NCBI GenBank assembly: GCA_900766185.1
Contig: CAAFUL010000097.1
Location: 6,950 to 70,949 of the forward strand
Direction of reading: 5' to 3'
DNA: 64,000 nt
Source: an uncultured Johnsonella sp.
GTDB lineage: Bacteria; Bacillota; Clostridia; Lachnospirales; Lachnospiraceae
In this document: in pieces, positions 35,079 through 45,517 of the stretch
Numbering within the stretch: the stretch's first letter is position 1
How the letters are laid out: every line of letters starts with the position of its first letter
Notes under the pieces: generated by a model
Told to the model about the DNA's origin: nothing
Database searches by the model: none
The model's input: only the letters and a program-made list of their open reading frames with translations
Program-made: the position numbers and the translations under genes

Positions 35079-36920
35079 CTACACACTTTCCTTTGACTTA
35101 AGCTGACTTCTCTTCCTCAAAGTCGAATCAAGAATCTTCTTTCTTATACGCAAATTCTTAGGTGTGATCTCCAAAAGCTCATCCTTATCGATAAACTCAA
35201 GAGCCTGTTCCAAACTCATAACCTTAGGGGTTACAAGCTTAAGGGCATCATCCGAGCCTGAAGCTCTGGTATTGGTTAATTTCTTACTCTTGCAAACATT
35301 GATCTCAACATCTTCAGCCTTTGCATTCTGTCCTATAACCATTCCGGCATACACTTTTTCTCCTGCACCTATAAAAAGAGTACCTCTTTCCTGTGCATTA
35401 AACAGTCCGTAGGTTATAGATTCACCGCTTTCAAATGCAATCAAAGAACCGGTCTTTCTGTAATACATATCACCTTTATAAGGAGCATATCCGTCAAACT
35501 CGGTATTAATAATACCGTTTCCCTTGGTATCTGTTAAAAACTCTCCTCTGTAACCTATAAGTCCTCTTGCAGGTATGGAAAACTCAAGTCTTGTATATGA
35601 GCCCTGTATCTGACTCATGCCTTGAAGTTCTCCCTTTCTTGAGCTTAACTTTTGTATTACACTGCCCGAAAACTCCTCCGGCACATCTACATACACCAGC
35701 TCCATAGGCTCAAGCTTTTGATTTCTCTCATCTGTTTTGTATATTACCTCAGCCTTACTTACAGCAAACTCAAAGCCTTCTCTCCTCATATTTTCTATAA
35801 GTACTGATAGATGAAGCTCGCCTCTTCCTGACACCTTAAAGCAATCAGCCGACTCGGTTTCCTCAACTCTTAAGCTCACATCCGTATTAAGTTCTTTAAA
35901 AAGCCTTTCCCTGATATGCCTTGAGGTTACATATTTACCTTCCTGACCTGCCAGCGGAGAATCATTTACCAAAAAGTTCATAGATATGGTAGGCTCCGAT
36001 ATCTTTTGGAAAGGTATTGGAACAGGATTTTCAGGGGCTGCCAAGGTATCTCCGATATGTATATCCGAAATACCTGATATTGCAACTATAGATCCGATAT
36101 CTGCACTTTGAACTTCCTGTCTGTCCAAACCGTTATACTCGTATAGTCGCCCTACCTTAACCTTTTTAAGCTTATCCGGCTCATGATGATTTACCAAAAT
36201 AAGATCTTGATTGACCTGTATGCTTCCGTTATCTACCTTGCCTACTCCTATTCTTCCCACATATTCATTATAGTCTATGGTACTTATAAGCACCTGTGTA
36301 CCTGCCTGCCTGTCTCCTGTAGGTGCCGGTATGTGCTCTATAATCGTTTCAAAAAGATCCGACATATCATTGGCATCTTCTTCAAGGCTTTTTTTTGCCC
36401 AACCTGCTCTTGCACTTGCATATATAAACGGGCAGTCAAGCTGTCTGTCATTGGCATCAAGCTCTATAAGCAGCTCCAAAACTTCGTCCACCACTTCTTT
36501 GGCTCTTGCCTCTTCTCTATCACATTTATTGATCAAACATACCACATCAAGGTCCAGATCCAAGGCTTTTCTAAGCACGAATTTTGTTTGCGGCATGGCT
36601 CCTTCATAGGCATCTACTACCAATATGACACCGTTTACCATTTTAAGGACTCTTTCAACTTCTCCTCCAAAATCCGCATGCCCGGGGGTGTCTATAATAT
36701 TTATCTTAATGCCCTTGTAGTCAACTGCGGTATTCTTGGAAAGTATAGTGATACCTCTTTCTCTTTCCAAATCATTTGAGTCCATAACTCTTTCCGCAAC
36801 TTCCTGATTATCTCTAAACACTCCGCTTTGTTTTAGTAATTGATCCACCAAAGTAGTCTTACCATGGTCTACATGGGCTATTATCGCTATATTTCTTATG
36901 TTATCTCGGCTCTCCAACAT
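35079..36920 (-). CDS. typA: ribosome-associated GTPase TypA/BipA
   Basis: Translational GTPase that assists 50S assembly and stress adaptation. G1 [15 protein letters not shown] (residues 14-28), switch region [14 protein letters not shown]3 [12 protein letters not shown]4 NKCD, then EF-G-like domains II, III and V and the BipA-specific C-terminus ([18 protein letters not shown]). Length of 613 aa is standard. It is transcribed from a promoter that overlaps the end of yigZ. Confidence 0.96.
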   Translation of the reverse strand: MLESRDNIRNIAIIAHVDHGKTTLVDQLLKQSGVFRDNQEVAERVMDSNDLERERGITILSKNTAVDYKGIKINIIDTPGHADFGGEVERVLKMVNGVILVVDAYEGAMPQTKFVLRKALDLDLDVVCLINKCDREEARAKEVVDEVLELLIELDANDRQLDCPFIYASARAGWAKKSLEEDANDMSDLFETIIEHIPAPTGDRQAGTQVLISTIDYNEYVGRIGVGKVDNGSIQVNQDLILVNHHEPDKLKKVKVGRLYEYNGLDRQEVQSADIGSIVAISGISDIHIGDTLAAPENPVPIPFQKISEPTISMNFLVNDSPLAGQEGKYVTSRHIRERLFKELNTDVSLRVEETESADCFKVSGRGELHLSVLIENMRREGFEFAVSKAEVIYKTDERNQKLEPMELVYVDVPEEFSGSVIQKLSSRKGELQGMSQIQGSYTRLEFSIPARGLIGYRGEFLTDTKGNGIINTEFDGYAPYKGDMYYRKTGSLIAFESGESITYGLFNAQERGTLFIGAGEKVYAGMVIGQNAKAEDVEINVCKSKKLTNTRASGSDDALKLVTPKVMSLEQALEFIDKDELLEITPKNLRIRKKILDSTLRKRSQLKSKESV

Positions 36921-36965
36921 ATACTTCTCTTTCTATTATAACTTATCATAAAATCTACGGGGTAT

Positions 36966-36994
36966 AATATAACATTATCAATAAGCATTATCAA
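36966..36994 (-). promoter_or_regulatory. promoter of typA
   Basis: TTGATA (36989-36994), 17-nt spacer, TATATT (36966-36971) with an extended TG on the minus strand. The -35 overlaps the yigZ stop codon. Confidence 0.65.
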
Positions 36995-37653
36995 GTAAAA
37001 GTTACAACTCTTATTTTACCTTTACTTATAACAAAATTTATCTCTTCTATTTTATAAGGACTTACACTTCCCGCACTCTCGGCGGCAAGTCTTTTTAGGA
37101 AACTTTCTTCAAGCTCTTTTTTTACTATTATTTTCATATCCACTTCTTGAGTATATTCTACATCTTCTATATATATACCAAGGTTTTCTTCCATTCTTTT
37201 AAAATTTCCATACATATCATAACTTGACTTTATATAAAGTCTGAATGCCTCTTCTATTTTTACGATCTCCGTCCCTTCAAGTCCGTTAATTACCGCAGAC
37301 TGATAGGCTCTAACCAATCCCCCCGTACCAAGCAAAGTGCCTCCGAAATATCTGGTAACTACAGCACAGATATTTATTAAGTTCTTTGAAAGCAGTACAT
37401 CAAGCATAGGTCTTCCGGCAGTTTTTGAAGGTTCTCCGTCATCCGAGCATCTTTGTATACTTCCCTTATCTCCTACAATATAAGCATAGCAATGATGCCT
37501 TGCATCCCAAAACTTCTTTCTAACACCTTCTATAAACTCAAGCGCCTCCTCTTCATCCTTGACAGGTACTATATCGGCTATAAATCTTGACTTTTTTTCT
37601 ATGATCTCTCCATGAGCCTCTTCCATACAAAGACAATAAACATCTTTTTCCAT
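36991..37653 (-). CDS. yigZ: YigZ/IMPACT family (UPF0029) protein
   Basis: 220-aa protein of a family conserved from bacteria to the eukaryotic GCN2 regulator IMPACT. The N-terminal UPF0029 domain has EKKSRFIADI, ARHHCYAYIVG, RCSDDGEPSKTAGRPML and RYFGGTLLGTGGLVRAYQSA; the C-terminus is a ferredoxin-like DUF1949 domain. I chose the ATG at 37653 (MEKDVY) with AAGGA upstream over a GTG at 37677. Its biochemical role in bacteria is unsettled. Confidence 0.92.
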   Translation of the reverse strand: MEKDVYCLCMEEAHGEIIEKKSRFIADIVPVKDEEEALEFIEGVRKKFWDARHHCYAYIVGDKGSIQRCSDDGEPSKTAGRPMLDVLLSKNLINICAVVTRYFGGTLLGTGGLVRAYQSAVINGLEGTEIVKIEEAFRLYIKSSYDMYGNFKRMEENLGIYIEDVEYTQEVDMKIIVKKELEESFLKRLAAESAGSVSPYKIEEINFVISKGKIRVVTFT

Positions 37654-37690
37654 AAATACATCCTTTTTATTTTTCACTTAAAAGTATATT

Positions 37691-37816
37691 GTTTACAGTT
37701 TGGCTAGGTCATTCATCTTCGTCAGTATCCTGATAGATATATGTATAATATATACCTGAAAGCAAGCTTTCATGGGGTATATTATACATATATCTCTATT
37801 CTACCAAAACTGTAAT
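37691..37816 (-). repeat. palindromic interspersed element, copy D
   Basis: Inverted orientation. Ends TTACAGTTTGG and CCAAAACTGTAA. Hairpin 1 is complete (AGATATATGTATA-type arms, apex TGAAAGCAAGCTTTCA as read on the plus strand), but one arm of hairpin 2 is deleted. Exact 7-bp direct repeats GTATATT flank it at 37684-37690 and 37817-37823. Confidence 0.85.
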
Positions 37817-37986
37817 GTATATTATAAAATTTATCAAATAATACCTCTTTTTACAAGCTTGATTTGAAGCGGCATTTTTAGGTGAGGTAGCGACTTTTAT
37901 TCAAATATTGAAAACATTCGTTCGCATAGGGGTGTGGTATTAGATAAAAGTGTGCCTACACCTCTCTCCCTCTGCCGGCACCTTAG

Positions 37987-38142
37987 TCACATAAACCGTT
38001 AAACTATCTTGCCAAGGACAATCCAAGACCGCCGGTACTTGCTTTATCAAACCATCAGGTGAAGATAAAGCTTAGTACCGCTGCGAGGCTTTAGTTAAGG
38101 GAGCGTGTCCAAGGCAAGATATGTTTGTAACGGTTTATGTGA
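37987..38142. ncRNA. candidate structured RNA or large inverted repeat upstream of the PBP gene
   Basis: A near-continuous stem runs from TCACATAAACCGTTA to its complement ending at 38142, with a second paired block CTTGCC/GGCAAG plus GGACA/TGTCC. An asymmetric internal bubble (about 10 and 24 nt) follows, then a terminal stem GGTACT..GCTTTATC paired with GATAAAGC..AGTACC. A long rod with a central bubble is the general shape of 6S RNA, but no sequence signature proves it and the strand is undecided. It could equally be a decayed mobile palindrome. The rest of 37817-38396 is AT-rich with a smaller hairpin near 37930-37965. Confidence 0.4.
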
Positions 38143-38396
38143 TAGACAAATCATTATATTCTGCTTATAAGTATACAGCTCATGGGTCGTATATATAACA
38201 TTACAGAATGAGCCACCTTGACCGTTAGCTTATAAAATTTACAGTTTTCCTATAAATTCAGTAAATACTGGAACTTTTATTTATACTTTGATATACTTAT
38301 ATGATTATATAGTTGTAGGGCATTTTCTTATGAACTACTGTTATATAATCACTTTTTGACAATTTTAGTGTAAATGTATTAGGAGATGAATAATAT

Positions 38397-41030
38397 ATGA
38401 ATTATAGTAAGCGTCATAACACGCGTGAGATAGATAATTCCACATCTAAAAGTAAAAAATACATCAATAAACTGGTAGTAACTTTTTTCAAGACCTTGTT
38501 TATATCGTTTTTGGTACTGTGTATTCTTAGTATCAGTCTTGCATTCGGTGTAGTAAAAGGCATTATAGACAATACTCCCAAGATAAATATTGAGAGTATC
38601 GCACCTTTGGGCTTTGCAACTACAGTATACGACTCCAAGGGCAATGTTACCGATACTCTGGTAATGGCAGGTGCCAATCGTGAAGAAGCAAGCTATGAAG
38701 AAATTCCCAAAGACCTTATAAATGCCTTTGTAGCCATAGAGGATGAAAGATTTTGGCAGCATAAAGGTATTGATACCAAGTCAATTATGCGTGCAGTCTA
38801 CGGTGTGCTAAAGCGCAGCAACTTGGGTGGCGGATCTACAATTACTCAGCAGCTTATTAAAAACAATGTGTTTAACGGCGGTAGAGAATCAAGCTTTGGA
38901 GCCAAACTTGAAAGAAAGCTGCAAGAGCAGTACCTTGCCTTGGAGCTTGAAAAAAACATGGATAAAAAGCAAATCATTACCAATTACCTTAATACCATCA
39001 ACCTTGGAAATAACGCCCTTGGTGTTAAGGTGGCTTCAAGAAGGTACTTCGGTAAGGAAGTTTCAGACTTGACCTTATCAGAAGCTACAGTACTTGCAGG
39101 TATTACTCAAAACCCAAGCAAGTATAACCCTATAAGCGGTAGGGTGAAAAATGAAGAAAAAAGAAAAGTTATCTTAAGTTATATGTTAACACAGGGTTAT
39201 ATTACCAAAGAAGATATGGACAAAGCTTTGGCTGATAATGTATATGACCGTATTCAAAATGTTAACACGGTAACAAAGGAAACTCCGGGCAATATTTACA
39301 GTTACTTTACTGACGAATTAACCGAACAGGTAATGAGTACACTTATGAATAAGCTCGGCTACTCGGAAACTCAAAGCTATAACTTACTTTATGGCGGAGG
39401 ACTTTCAATATATACAACTCTCGATCCGGATTTACAACAAATAGTTGAAGAAGAGGTCAATAATCCGGATAATTATGATATCACAAAATACTCAGCTGAA
39501 TACAGACTTTCAGTGGAGCATGCAAGTACAGGAATACAGCATTATTCTGAAAAGGATATCATGCAATATCATAAAAATGTGCTAAAGGATGATTTTGACG
39601 GTCTATACAAATCCGAAGAAGCGGCAAGGGCGGATGTCGATAAATACAAGGCTTCCGTAGTACAGGAAGGTGACAGAGTAATCGGCGAAAGCTTCTCACC
39701 CATACTTCAGCCTCAGGCATCATTTGTATTAATGGATCAAAAAACAGGTGAAGTCAAGGCTTTAATAGGAGGAAGAGGTCCTAAGAACGCTTCTCTTACA
39801 CTGAACAGAGCAAGCAATACCTTAAGACAGCCCGGATCGACTTTCAAGGTACTTTCCGCCTTTGCTCCGGCTATTGATGCAAAGGGAGCTACACTTGCAA
39901 CCACCTACTATGACGAAGAATATACCGTAGGTAAGAAAACTATTTCAAACTGGTACTCTTCAAGGGGCTATCTTGGCTATTCCAATATAAGAGAGGGCAT
40001 CATATACTCTATGAATGTAGTTGCAGCCCGTTGCTTGATGGAAACGGTGACTCCAAGGCTTGGCGTAGAATATTGTAAGAATTTCGGTATTACTACATTG
40101 ACAGACAATGATTACAGTGCTTCCGTTGCACTCGGAGGTTTGTACAGCGGTGTAAGTAACCTTGAGCTTACCGCAGCCTATGCAGCCATAGCTAACGGCG
40201 GTACTTATACGGAACCTATTTTCTTTACAAAGATAGTTGACCATAACGGTAAAGTGCTGATAGACAATACTCCTACTACCAGAAGGGTCATCAAGGAATC
40301 AACCGCCTTCCTTTTGACAGATGCCATGAGGGAGTCTATGATAAGCAACAGAAAGTTTGCAAGATCGGCTGTAAATGTTAATTCAACAAGTACAAAGGCT
40401 CATCTTGACAATATGAGTTGTGCCGGAAAGTCAGGTACTACCTCAAAAAGTAATGACATCTGGTTTGTAGGTTATACTCCATATTATACCGGCGGTATAT
40501 GGTCGGGCTTTGATGAAAATCAAAAACTTGGTGAAGAAAGCAGCGGAACCTCCTATCATAAAATCATCTGGAAAAAGATCATGACCAGAGTTCATGATAC
40601 TAAAGAGCTTAAAAATGTAGAATTCACTAAACCGGCGGATATAGAAACTGCCACTATATGCAGGAAGTCAGGTAAACTTCCTATATCCGGAGTATGTTCC
40701 TCCGACCCCAGAGGCAATGCCACCTATACTGAATATTTTGCCAAAGGTACCGTACCTACAGAAAAATGTGATGTGCACAGCAGTATAAAAGTTTGTTCCG
40801 AATCAGGTCAAAGACCTACTTCATTTTGTCCGAGTACAAGAAGTAAAACTATAATGAAACTTCCCGACAGTAACAGCACCACGGATGATTCATACTTCTC
40901 CTATCCGTCTAAGTGCAGTATTCACACAGGAGCACCGGCTCCGTCAGAATCGGATGCCTCGGATATAAACTCACCGCCAAGTTCAGGCGGAAACAGTTCT
41001 ACAGGTTATGGTCCGGGCTATGTAAACTAA
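38397..41030 (+). CDS. class A penicillin-binding protein (transglycosylase/transpeptidase)
   Basis: 877-aa bifunctional murein synthase. A cytoplasmic basic tail is followed by one membrane anchor (about residues 28-55) and the GT51 domain with AIEDERFWQHKGID, GGGSTITQQLIKN and KKQIITNYLNTINLGN. The transpeptidase domain has S481-T-F-K484, S538-M-N540 and K678-S-G-T681, with KSG in place of the common KTG, a known variant. The C-terminal tail carries paired Cys motifs (KVCSESGQRPTSFCP) and a Ser/Pro/Gly-rich end. AGGAG precedes the ATG. It is a single-gene unit bounded by a strong terminator. Confidence 0.95.
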   Translation: MNYSKRHNTREIDNSTSKSKKYINKLVVTFFKTLFISFLVLCILSISLAFGVVKGIIDNTPKINIESIAPLGFATTVYDSKGNVTDTLVMAGANREEASYEEIPKDLINAFVAIEDERFWQHKGIDTKSIMRAVYGVLKRSNLGGGSTITQQLIKNNVFNGGRESSFGAKLERKLQEQYLALELEKNMDKKQIITNYLNTINLGNNALGVKVASRRYFGKEVSDLTLSEATVLAGITQNPSKYNPISGRVKNEEKRKVILSYMLTQGYITKEDMDKALADNVYDRIQNVNTVTKETPGNIYSYFTDELTEQVMSTLMNKLGYSETQSYNLLYGGGLSIYTTLDPDLQQIVEEEVNNPDNYDITKYSAEYRLSVEHASTGIQHYSEKDIMQYHKNVLKDDFDGLYKSEEAARADVDKYKASVVQEGDRVIGESFSPILQPQASFVLMDQKTGEVKALIGGRGPKNASLTLNRASNTLRQPGSTFKVLSAFAPAIDAKGATLATTYYDEEYTVGKKTISNWYSSRGYLGYSNIREGIIYSMNVVAARCLMETVTPRLGVEYCKNFGITTLTDNDYSASVALGGLYSGVSNLELTAAYAAIANGGTYTEPIFFTKIVDHNGKVLIDNTPTTRRVIKESTAFLLTDAMRESMISNRKFARSAVNVNSTSTKAHLDNMSCAGKSGTTSKSNDIWFVGYTPYYTGGIWSGFDENQKLGEESSGTSYHKIIWKKIMTRVHDTKELKNVEFTKPADIETATICRKSGKLPISGVCSSDPRGNATYTEYFAKGTVPTEKCDVHSSIKVCSESGQRPTSFCPSTRSKTIMKLPDSNSTTDDSYFSYPSKCSIHTGAPAPSESDASDINSPPSSGGNSSTGYGPGYVN

Positions 41031-41100
41031 AAAACTCTATGTGCATCATTCGAAAATAAGTATACAAAAATGATGAATATTTTTCTGAGTCTATAAATCA

Positions 41101-41139
41101 AAAATCCTCAGCGTAGTGCATACTACACTGAGGATTTTT
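41101..41139 (+). terminator. terminator after the PBP gene
   Basis: AAATCCTCAG/CTGAGGATTT stem extended by GTAGT/ACTAC, 4-nt loop, then TTTTT. This is a textbook intrinsic terminator. The A-rich left side makes it usable in both directions. Confidence 0.9.
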
Positions 41140-41277
41140 AATTTATGAAATCATTAAAATAATCAATTTTTTGCTGTGCTTATTTACAAGATACGCACAG
41201 GGTCAAACACCCACTTTATCAAGTAAAGTTCGTATTTGACCCACAAATTTTCATTATATAACAATATACTTTGCCTA

Positions 41278-42597
41278 TTAATACCCTCTTTCAGTCTTAG
41301 CTAACTTCGCCTCATTACTGTCCGGATAATTAATAATTATATCTCCGAATATCGTATTGGCACTTTGTGAATCTCCGCTCAGCTTATAAGCCATAGCCTT
41401 CTTATATAATGCAGCTACAAATGAAGGTGAAATTGCAAGGCTTTTATCATAATAAAGTATTGCATTGGCATAGTCTCCCGCCCCGTAATAACTATCTCCC
41501 TTGGCAAGCAAAAGCTTAGGACCGTCCTGCTTTATCTTTGCACTTAATTCATTATATATGGAGTTAGGAGAAACTCTGCTGCCGTCATCTATATCCATAA
41601 GCTTTTCCGTATCAAGCCCGGCAAAAAGAAATGCCGCCTGTGTAAAATCTTCTTTTCTATATGCATCCAGTATACCTATCAGAAGTTGATACTGTGTTAT
41701 CTGGTAAGTACTTGACTCATCAGAAGTATTGGCGTTTTCCGTAAGACGGTCTATCTCTGCCTGAAGGCTATCCTTCGCCTCTGTAAGCTCATCTATCTTG
41801 GCATTGGATGCACTCAGTTTATCACTTATTGACATAATTTCAGAATTGTGTACTGTATTCATCCTATTTTTTACGGTAGGCATATATAAAAATATAATAC
41901 TTGTAGCGCCTATCAAAAGCCCTATCAGTATATTGACTGCGGTATGCCAACCGAAACCTTCGGAATATCCCTTAGGTATTATAACATCCTCTTCCAAAAG
42001 CTTGGACATACGCTTGCTTTCAAACTGCCGGTTTCTGCTTACATCGGGCTTTCCGCCTTCTCTAAGCTTTGCAGCGTAAGATAGCGCTATCGGATTGCTC
42101 TTATCCACATTAAGCACCGCTTTTATACACTTTCCGGCTTTTTTGTAATCTCCGTACTCCATGGCAAGCAGTGCCAAAAGTAATTGCGCATTAATATACT
42201 TAGGACTTGTCTCCGTGATCCTGTTAAGCATTATAATAGACAGATCCTTACTGTTTGAGGTTGCATTGGATAAGGCAAGATTATACTTTCCTATATTTTG
42301 CTCGTGCTTTTCAAGTTCACCTCTGCTGTCTCTGAGTATCCTGATATATTTTATTGCTATATTCTTTTCACTGCTTATATTGCTGCTTATAACCCATTGA
42401 ACCAAGGCTTCAGCCGCTTCACCGATCTCATAATATATAAGCCCCAAAAGATTTCTTGCCGGAATATTTTGCTTATTAAACTGTAAAGAGTATTTTATAT
42501 ATGTAATAGCCATTGACAAGTTTCGGCTTTTAGCATGGCTAAGTGCCAAATTATAGTAGCTATTGGATATATACACGCATCTTCGCTTTACACTCAT
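41278..42597 (-). CDS. membrane-anchored TPR protein
   Basis: 439-aa protein. An N-terminal TPR array (AISYIKYSLQFNKQNIPARNLLG style repeats, about residues 10-190) is followed by one membrane span at about 218-240 (NILIGLLIGATSIIFLYM), a coiled coil at about 250-290, and a C-terminal TPR pair (YYGAGDYANAILYYDKSLAI). Both ends thus carry TPRs, on opposite sides of the membrane if there is a single span. Its start overlaps the stop of a 48-codon gene (TAATG). It ends the valS-containing operon. It looks like a scaffold; partner unknown. Confidence 0.8.
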   Translation of the reverse strand: MSVKRRCVYISNSYYNLALSHAKSRNLSMAITYIKYSLQFNKQNIPARNLLGLIYYEIGEAAEALVQWVISSNISSEKNIAIKYIRILRDSRGELEKHEQNIGKYNLALSNATSNSKDLSIIMLNRITETSPKYINAQLLLALLAMEYGDYKKAGKCIKAVLNVDKSNPIALSYAAKLREGGKPDVSRNRQFESKRMSKLLEEDVIIPKGYSEGFGWHTAVNILIGLLIGATSIIFLYMPTVKNRMNTVHNSEIMSISDKLSASNAKIDELTEAKDSLQAEIDRLTENANTSDESSTYQITQYQLLIGILDAYRKEDFTQAAFLFAGLDTEKLMDIDDGSRVSPNSIYNELSAKIKQDGPKLLLAKGDSYYGAGDYANAILYYDKSLAISPSFVAALYKKAMAYKLSGDSQSANTIFGDIIINYPDSNEAKLAKTERGY

Positions 42598-42743
42598 TAA
42601 GAACGCCCCTCTGATTCAAGCTGTATAATTCTTGATATAATATCTGCCATATCATGCATATCTGTTCTGACTATTTCATCTTCTACCTTGGATATCTCAA
42701 GGCTGGGTTTAAAACGAGCCAATTCTTCATCAAAATTTATCAT
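42597..42743 (-). CDS. 48-residue acidic protein between valS and the TPR gene
   Basis: Starts at ATG 42743, 8 nt after GGAGG, and reads MINFDEELARFKPSLEISKV, continuing as an acidic helix ending QLESEGRS. Its TAA overlaps the ATG of the downstream TPR gene by one base, a TAATG coupling. Good ribosome site, operon fit and coding-like composition support a real small gene. No family recognised; it may be a small partner of the TPR protein. Confidence 0.7.
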   Translation of the reverse strand: MINFDEELARFKPSLEISKVEDEIVRTDMHDMADIISRIIQLESEGRS

Positions 42744-42757
42744 ATAGAAACCTCCTA

Positions 42758-45403
42758 TTAGCGTTTCTCCAAAGCTACAAGTTGTTCCCTAAGCTGCTCT
42801 AGCATCTTAGTATACTTATCAAGCTTTTCTTTTTCTTCCTCTATCTTACTTGCAGGAGCCTTGGATATAAACTTTTCATTTCCAAGCATATTATTGACCC
42901 TATCAAGTTCTGCAAGTAATTTTACTTCTTCTTTTTTAAGTCTTTCTTTTTCTTTTGCTACATCTACCAAGTCTTCAAAAGGTATGTATATATCGGCGCC
43001 TACTATAACTGCGGATACTGCATCATCAGGAACATTCGCCTTGTCCGCCTCTATATAAAGCTCATTGGCACCTGCCAAACTCATAAATATAACTCTTGAC
43101 TCTTCAAATACATCTCTAACTTCTGCTTCCTTGCTGATAAGATGTACACCGAGTTTTTTACTTGGAACTACATTCATGGAAGTTCGTATATTTCTTATAG
43201 CTCTGACAGCCGCCTTTATACTTTCCACCTTATCTTCATCCGCCTTCATATCCCAAGCCTCATCATATACAGGCCACTTGGATATCATGATGCTTTCTTC
43301 ATCACTTAAGTTTAAGAAGATCTCTTCTGTAATAAAAGGCATAAACGGATGTAAAAGCTTAAGCATATCTATAAGTACCTTCTTTAACACCCAAAGTGCG
43401 GTTTCTCTGCTTTCATCTGCTTCATTCCAAAGTCTTGGCTTTAGCATCTCTATATACCAATCACAGAACTCTTCCCATAAAAAGTCATATATCTTTGAAA
43501 GTGCTATACCAAGCTCATACTTATCCAAATTCTCGGTAACTTCTTTCACTATACCATTACTTTTTGACAAAATCCATTTATCTTCTATTTTAAGCTTGCT
43601 CTTATCAAGTACAGGCTCTTTGTCATCTTTTACATTCATCATTATAAATCTTGATGCATTCCAGATTTTATTAGCAAAGTTTCTGCTTGCCTCTACTTTT
43701 TCAAAGTAAAACCTCATGTCATTACCCGGAGCATTACCCGTCATCAAGGTCATACGAAGCGCATCGGCACCGTACTTATCTATAACTTCAAGCGGATCTA
43801 TGCCGTTGCCTAAAGACTTACTCATCTTTCTTCCTTGAGAGTCTCTTACAAGCCCATGTATAAGTACAGTATTAAAAGGCTCCTTACCGGTTTGCTCCAA
43901 AGCGGAGAATACCATTCTTACTACCCAGAAGAATATAATATCATAACCTGTAACAAGTACATCTGTCGGATAGAAATAAGACAGCTCCTTAGTATCCTTT
44001 GGCCAGCCTAAGGTTGAAAAAGGCCAAAGTGCGGATGAAAACCATGTATCAAGCGTATCCTCATCCTGTATAAAGTCTTTTTCCTTAGCACATACTGGGC
44101 AATATGTCGGCTTCTTGCTTCCCACTTCCATATGCTTACATTCACTACAATAATAAGCCGGAATCCTGTGTCCCCACCAAAGCTGTCTTGAGATACACCA
44201 GTCTCTTATATTCTCAAGCCAATGCAGATATATCTTTGAAAAACTCTCAGGTACAAACTTGAGGCTTCCGTTCTTAACAGATTCTATGGCAGGCTTTGCC
44301 ATTTCTTCCATTTTGACAAACCATTGTGGCTTTATCATAGGCTCAACAATCGTCTTGCATCTGTCATGAGTACCTACACTGTGCTTATGTGCTACGGTCT
44401 TAACCAAAAGCCCCTGACTCTTAAGATCTTCAACTACCGCCTTTCTTGCCTCATATCTGTCCATATTATGATACTTTGAGCCCGGAAGATTGATCTTACC
44501 GTCATCATATAATATGTTGATTTCTTCCAAGTTATGTCTTTTACCGACTTCAAAATCATTAGGATCGTGTGCAGGAGTTATTTTTACACAACCTGTACCG
44601 AACTCCTTATCAACATAACTGTCGGCAACAAGAGGAATCTTCCTTCCCACCAATGGAAGTATCAGCTTTTTACCTATCAGGTCCTTATATCTTTCATCAT
44701 CAGGATGCACTGCCACCGCAGTATCTCCAAGCATGGTCTCAGGTCTGGTGGTAGCTATTTCTATAAACCTGCCCTCTTCACCCTCTATAGGATAGTTTAT
44801 ATGCCAAAAATAAGAGTCCATTTCAATATGTTCAACCTCCGCATCGGAGATAGTGGTTTGACATACCGGACACCAGTTTATGATCTTTGAGCCTTTGTAT
44901 ATATATCCCTTTTTATAAAGTTTGATAAATACATCTTCAACCGCATTGGAACAGCCCTCATCCATAGTAAATCTTTCTCTTTCCCAATCTGCCGATGAAC
45001 CGAGTTTTTGCAATTGATTTATGATTTTAGAGCCGTACTCTTTTTTCCATTCCCAAGCTTTTTCAAGGAATTTTTCTCTTCCAAGGCTTTCCTTGCTTAA
45101 GCCCTCAGCTTTTAATTTATCTATGATCTTTACTTCCGTAGCTATGGCGGCATGATCCGTACCCGGCTGCCACAATGCCTCAAAACCCTGCATTCTTTTA
45201 TATCTTATAAGTATATCCTGCATAGTGTTGTCAAGGGCATGTCCCATATGTAACTGCCCTGTGATGTTAGGCGGAGGCATAACTATGGTAAACGGCTTTT
45301 TATCCTTGTTGACCTCGGCATGAAAGTATTTCTTTTCCAGCCAGTTTTTGTATATCTTCGCTTCTATCTTAGAAGGATCATAATTTTTTTCCAACTCTTT
45401 CAT
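42758..45403 (-). CDS. valS: valyl-tRNA synthetase
   Basis: Class I synthetase of 881 aa charging tRNA-Val. The HIGH motif is PPPNITGQLHMGHAL, the KMSKS loop is GRKMSKSLGNG, the editing domain has ATTRPETMLGDTAVAVHP, and a C-terminal coiled coil (KERLKKEEVKLLAELDRV) is the ValRS tRNA-binding arm. I chose the ATG at 45403 (MKELEKNYD); an in-frame extension to 45502 is basic and lacks a ribosome site. No T-box leader is visible in the 114 bp upstream, and the gene seems to be transcribed with the upstream DUF5717/Hsp70-like genes. Confidence 0.96.
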   Translation of the reverse strand: MKELEKNYDPSKIEAKIYKNWLEKKYFHAEVNKDKKPFTIVMPPPNITGQLHMGHALDNTMQDILIRYKRMQGFEALWQPGTDHAAIATEVKIIDKLKAEGLSKESLGREKFLEKAWEWKKEYGSKIINQLQKLGSSADWERERFTMDEGCSNAVEDVFIKLYKKGYIYKGSKIINWCPVCQTTISDAEVEHIEMDSYFWHINYPIEGEEGRFIEIATTRPETMLGDTAVAVHPDDERYKDLIGKKLILPLVGRKIPLVADSYVDKEFGTGCVKITPAHDPNDFEVGKRHNLEEINILYDDGKINLPGSKYHNMDRYEARKAVVEDLKSQGLLVKTVAHKHSVGTHDRCKTIVEPMIKPQWFVKMEEMAKPAIESVKNGSLKFVPESFSKIYLHWLENIRDWCISRQLWWGHRIPAYYCSECKHMEVGSKKPTYCPVCAKEKDFIQDEDTLDTWFSSALWPFSTLGWPKDTKELSYFYPTDVLVTGYDIIFFWVVRMVFSALEQTGKEPFNTVLIHGLVRDSQGRKMSKSLGNGIDPLEVIDKYGADALRMTLMTGNAPGNDMRFYFEKVEASRNFANKIWNASRFIMMNVKDDKEPVLDKSKLKIEDKWILSKSNGIVKEVTENLDKYELGIALSKIYDFLWEEFCDWYIEMLKPRLWNEADESRETALWVLKKVLIDMLKLLHPFMPFITEEIFLNLSDEESIMISKWPVYDEAWDMKADEDKVESIKAAVRAIRNIRTSMNVVPSKKLGVHLISKEAEVRDVFEESRVIFMSLAGANELYIEADKANVPDDAVSAVIVGADIYIPFEDLVDVAKEKERLKKEEVKLLAELDRVNNMLGNEKFISKAPASKIEEEKEKLDKYTKMLEQLREQLVALEKR

Positions 45404-45517
45404 AAATCCTGTCCTTTTCCTTTTATGTATTGTCACCTCATGTATTATGGGTATTTTCTTAAGTAAACTGCCTTTTGCTTTGGTATACCTTCTTTGCTCC
45501 ATGTAGCGGCAGTCTGC

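Noticed and set aside
37860..38150. tmRNA, RNase P RNA or SRP RNA before the PBP gene
   Set aside because: None of the conserved cores of those RNAs could be found on either strand; only a general rod-shaped fold remains.
38428..38762. Antisense frames over the PBP gene start
   Set aside because: Shadow frames opposite a clearly conserved coding region; no independent support.
45404..45502. N-terminal extension of valS
   Set aside because: Basic 33-residue extension without a ribosome site; the internal ATG at 45403 gives the normal ValRS start.
45404..45517. T-box leader for valS
   Set aside because: The gap is too short and has no T-box sequence or specifier stem; valS seems to be transcribed with the upstream genes.
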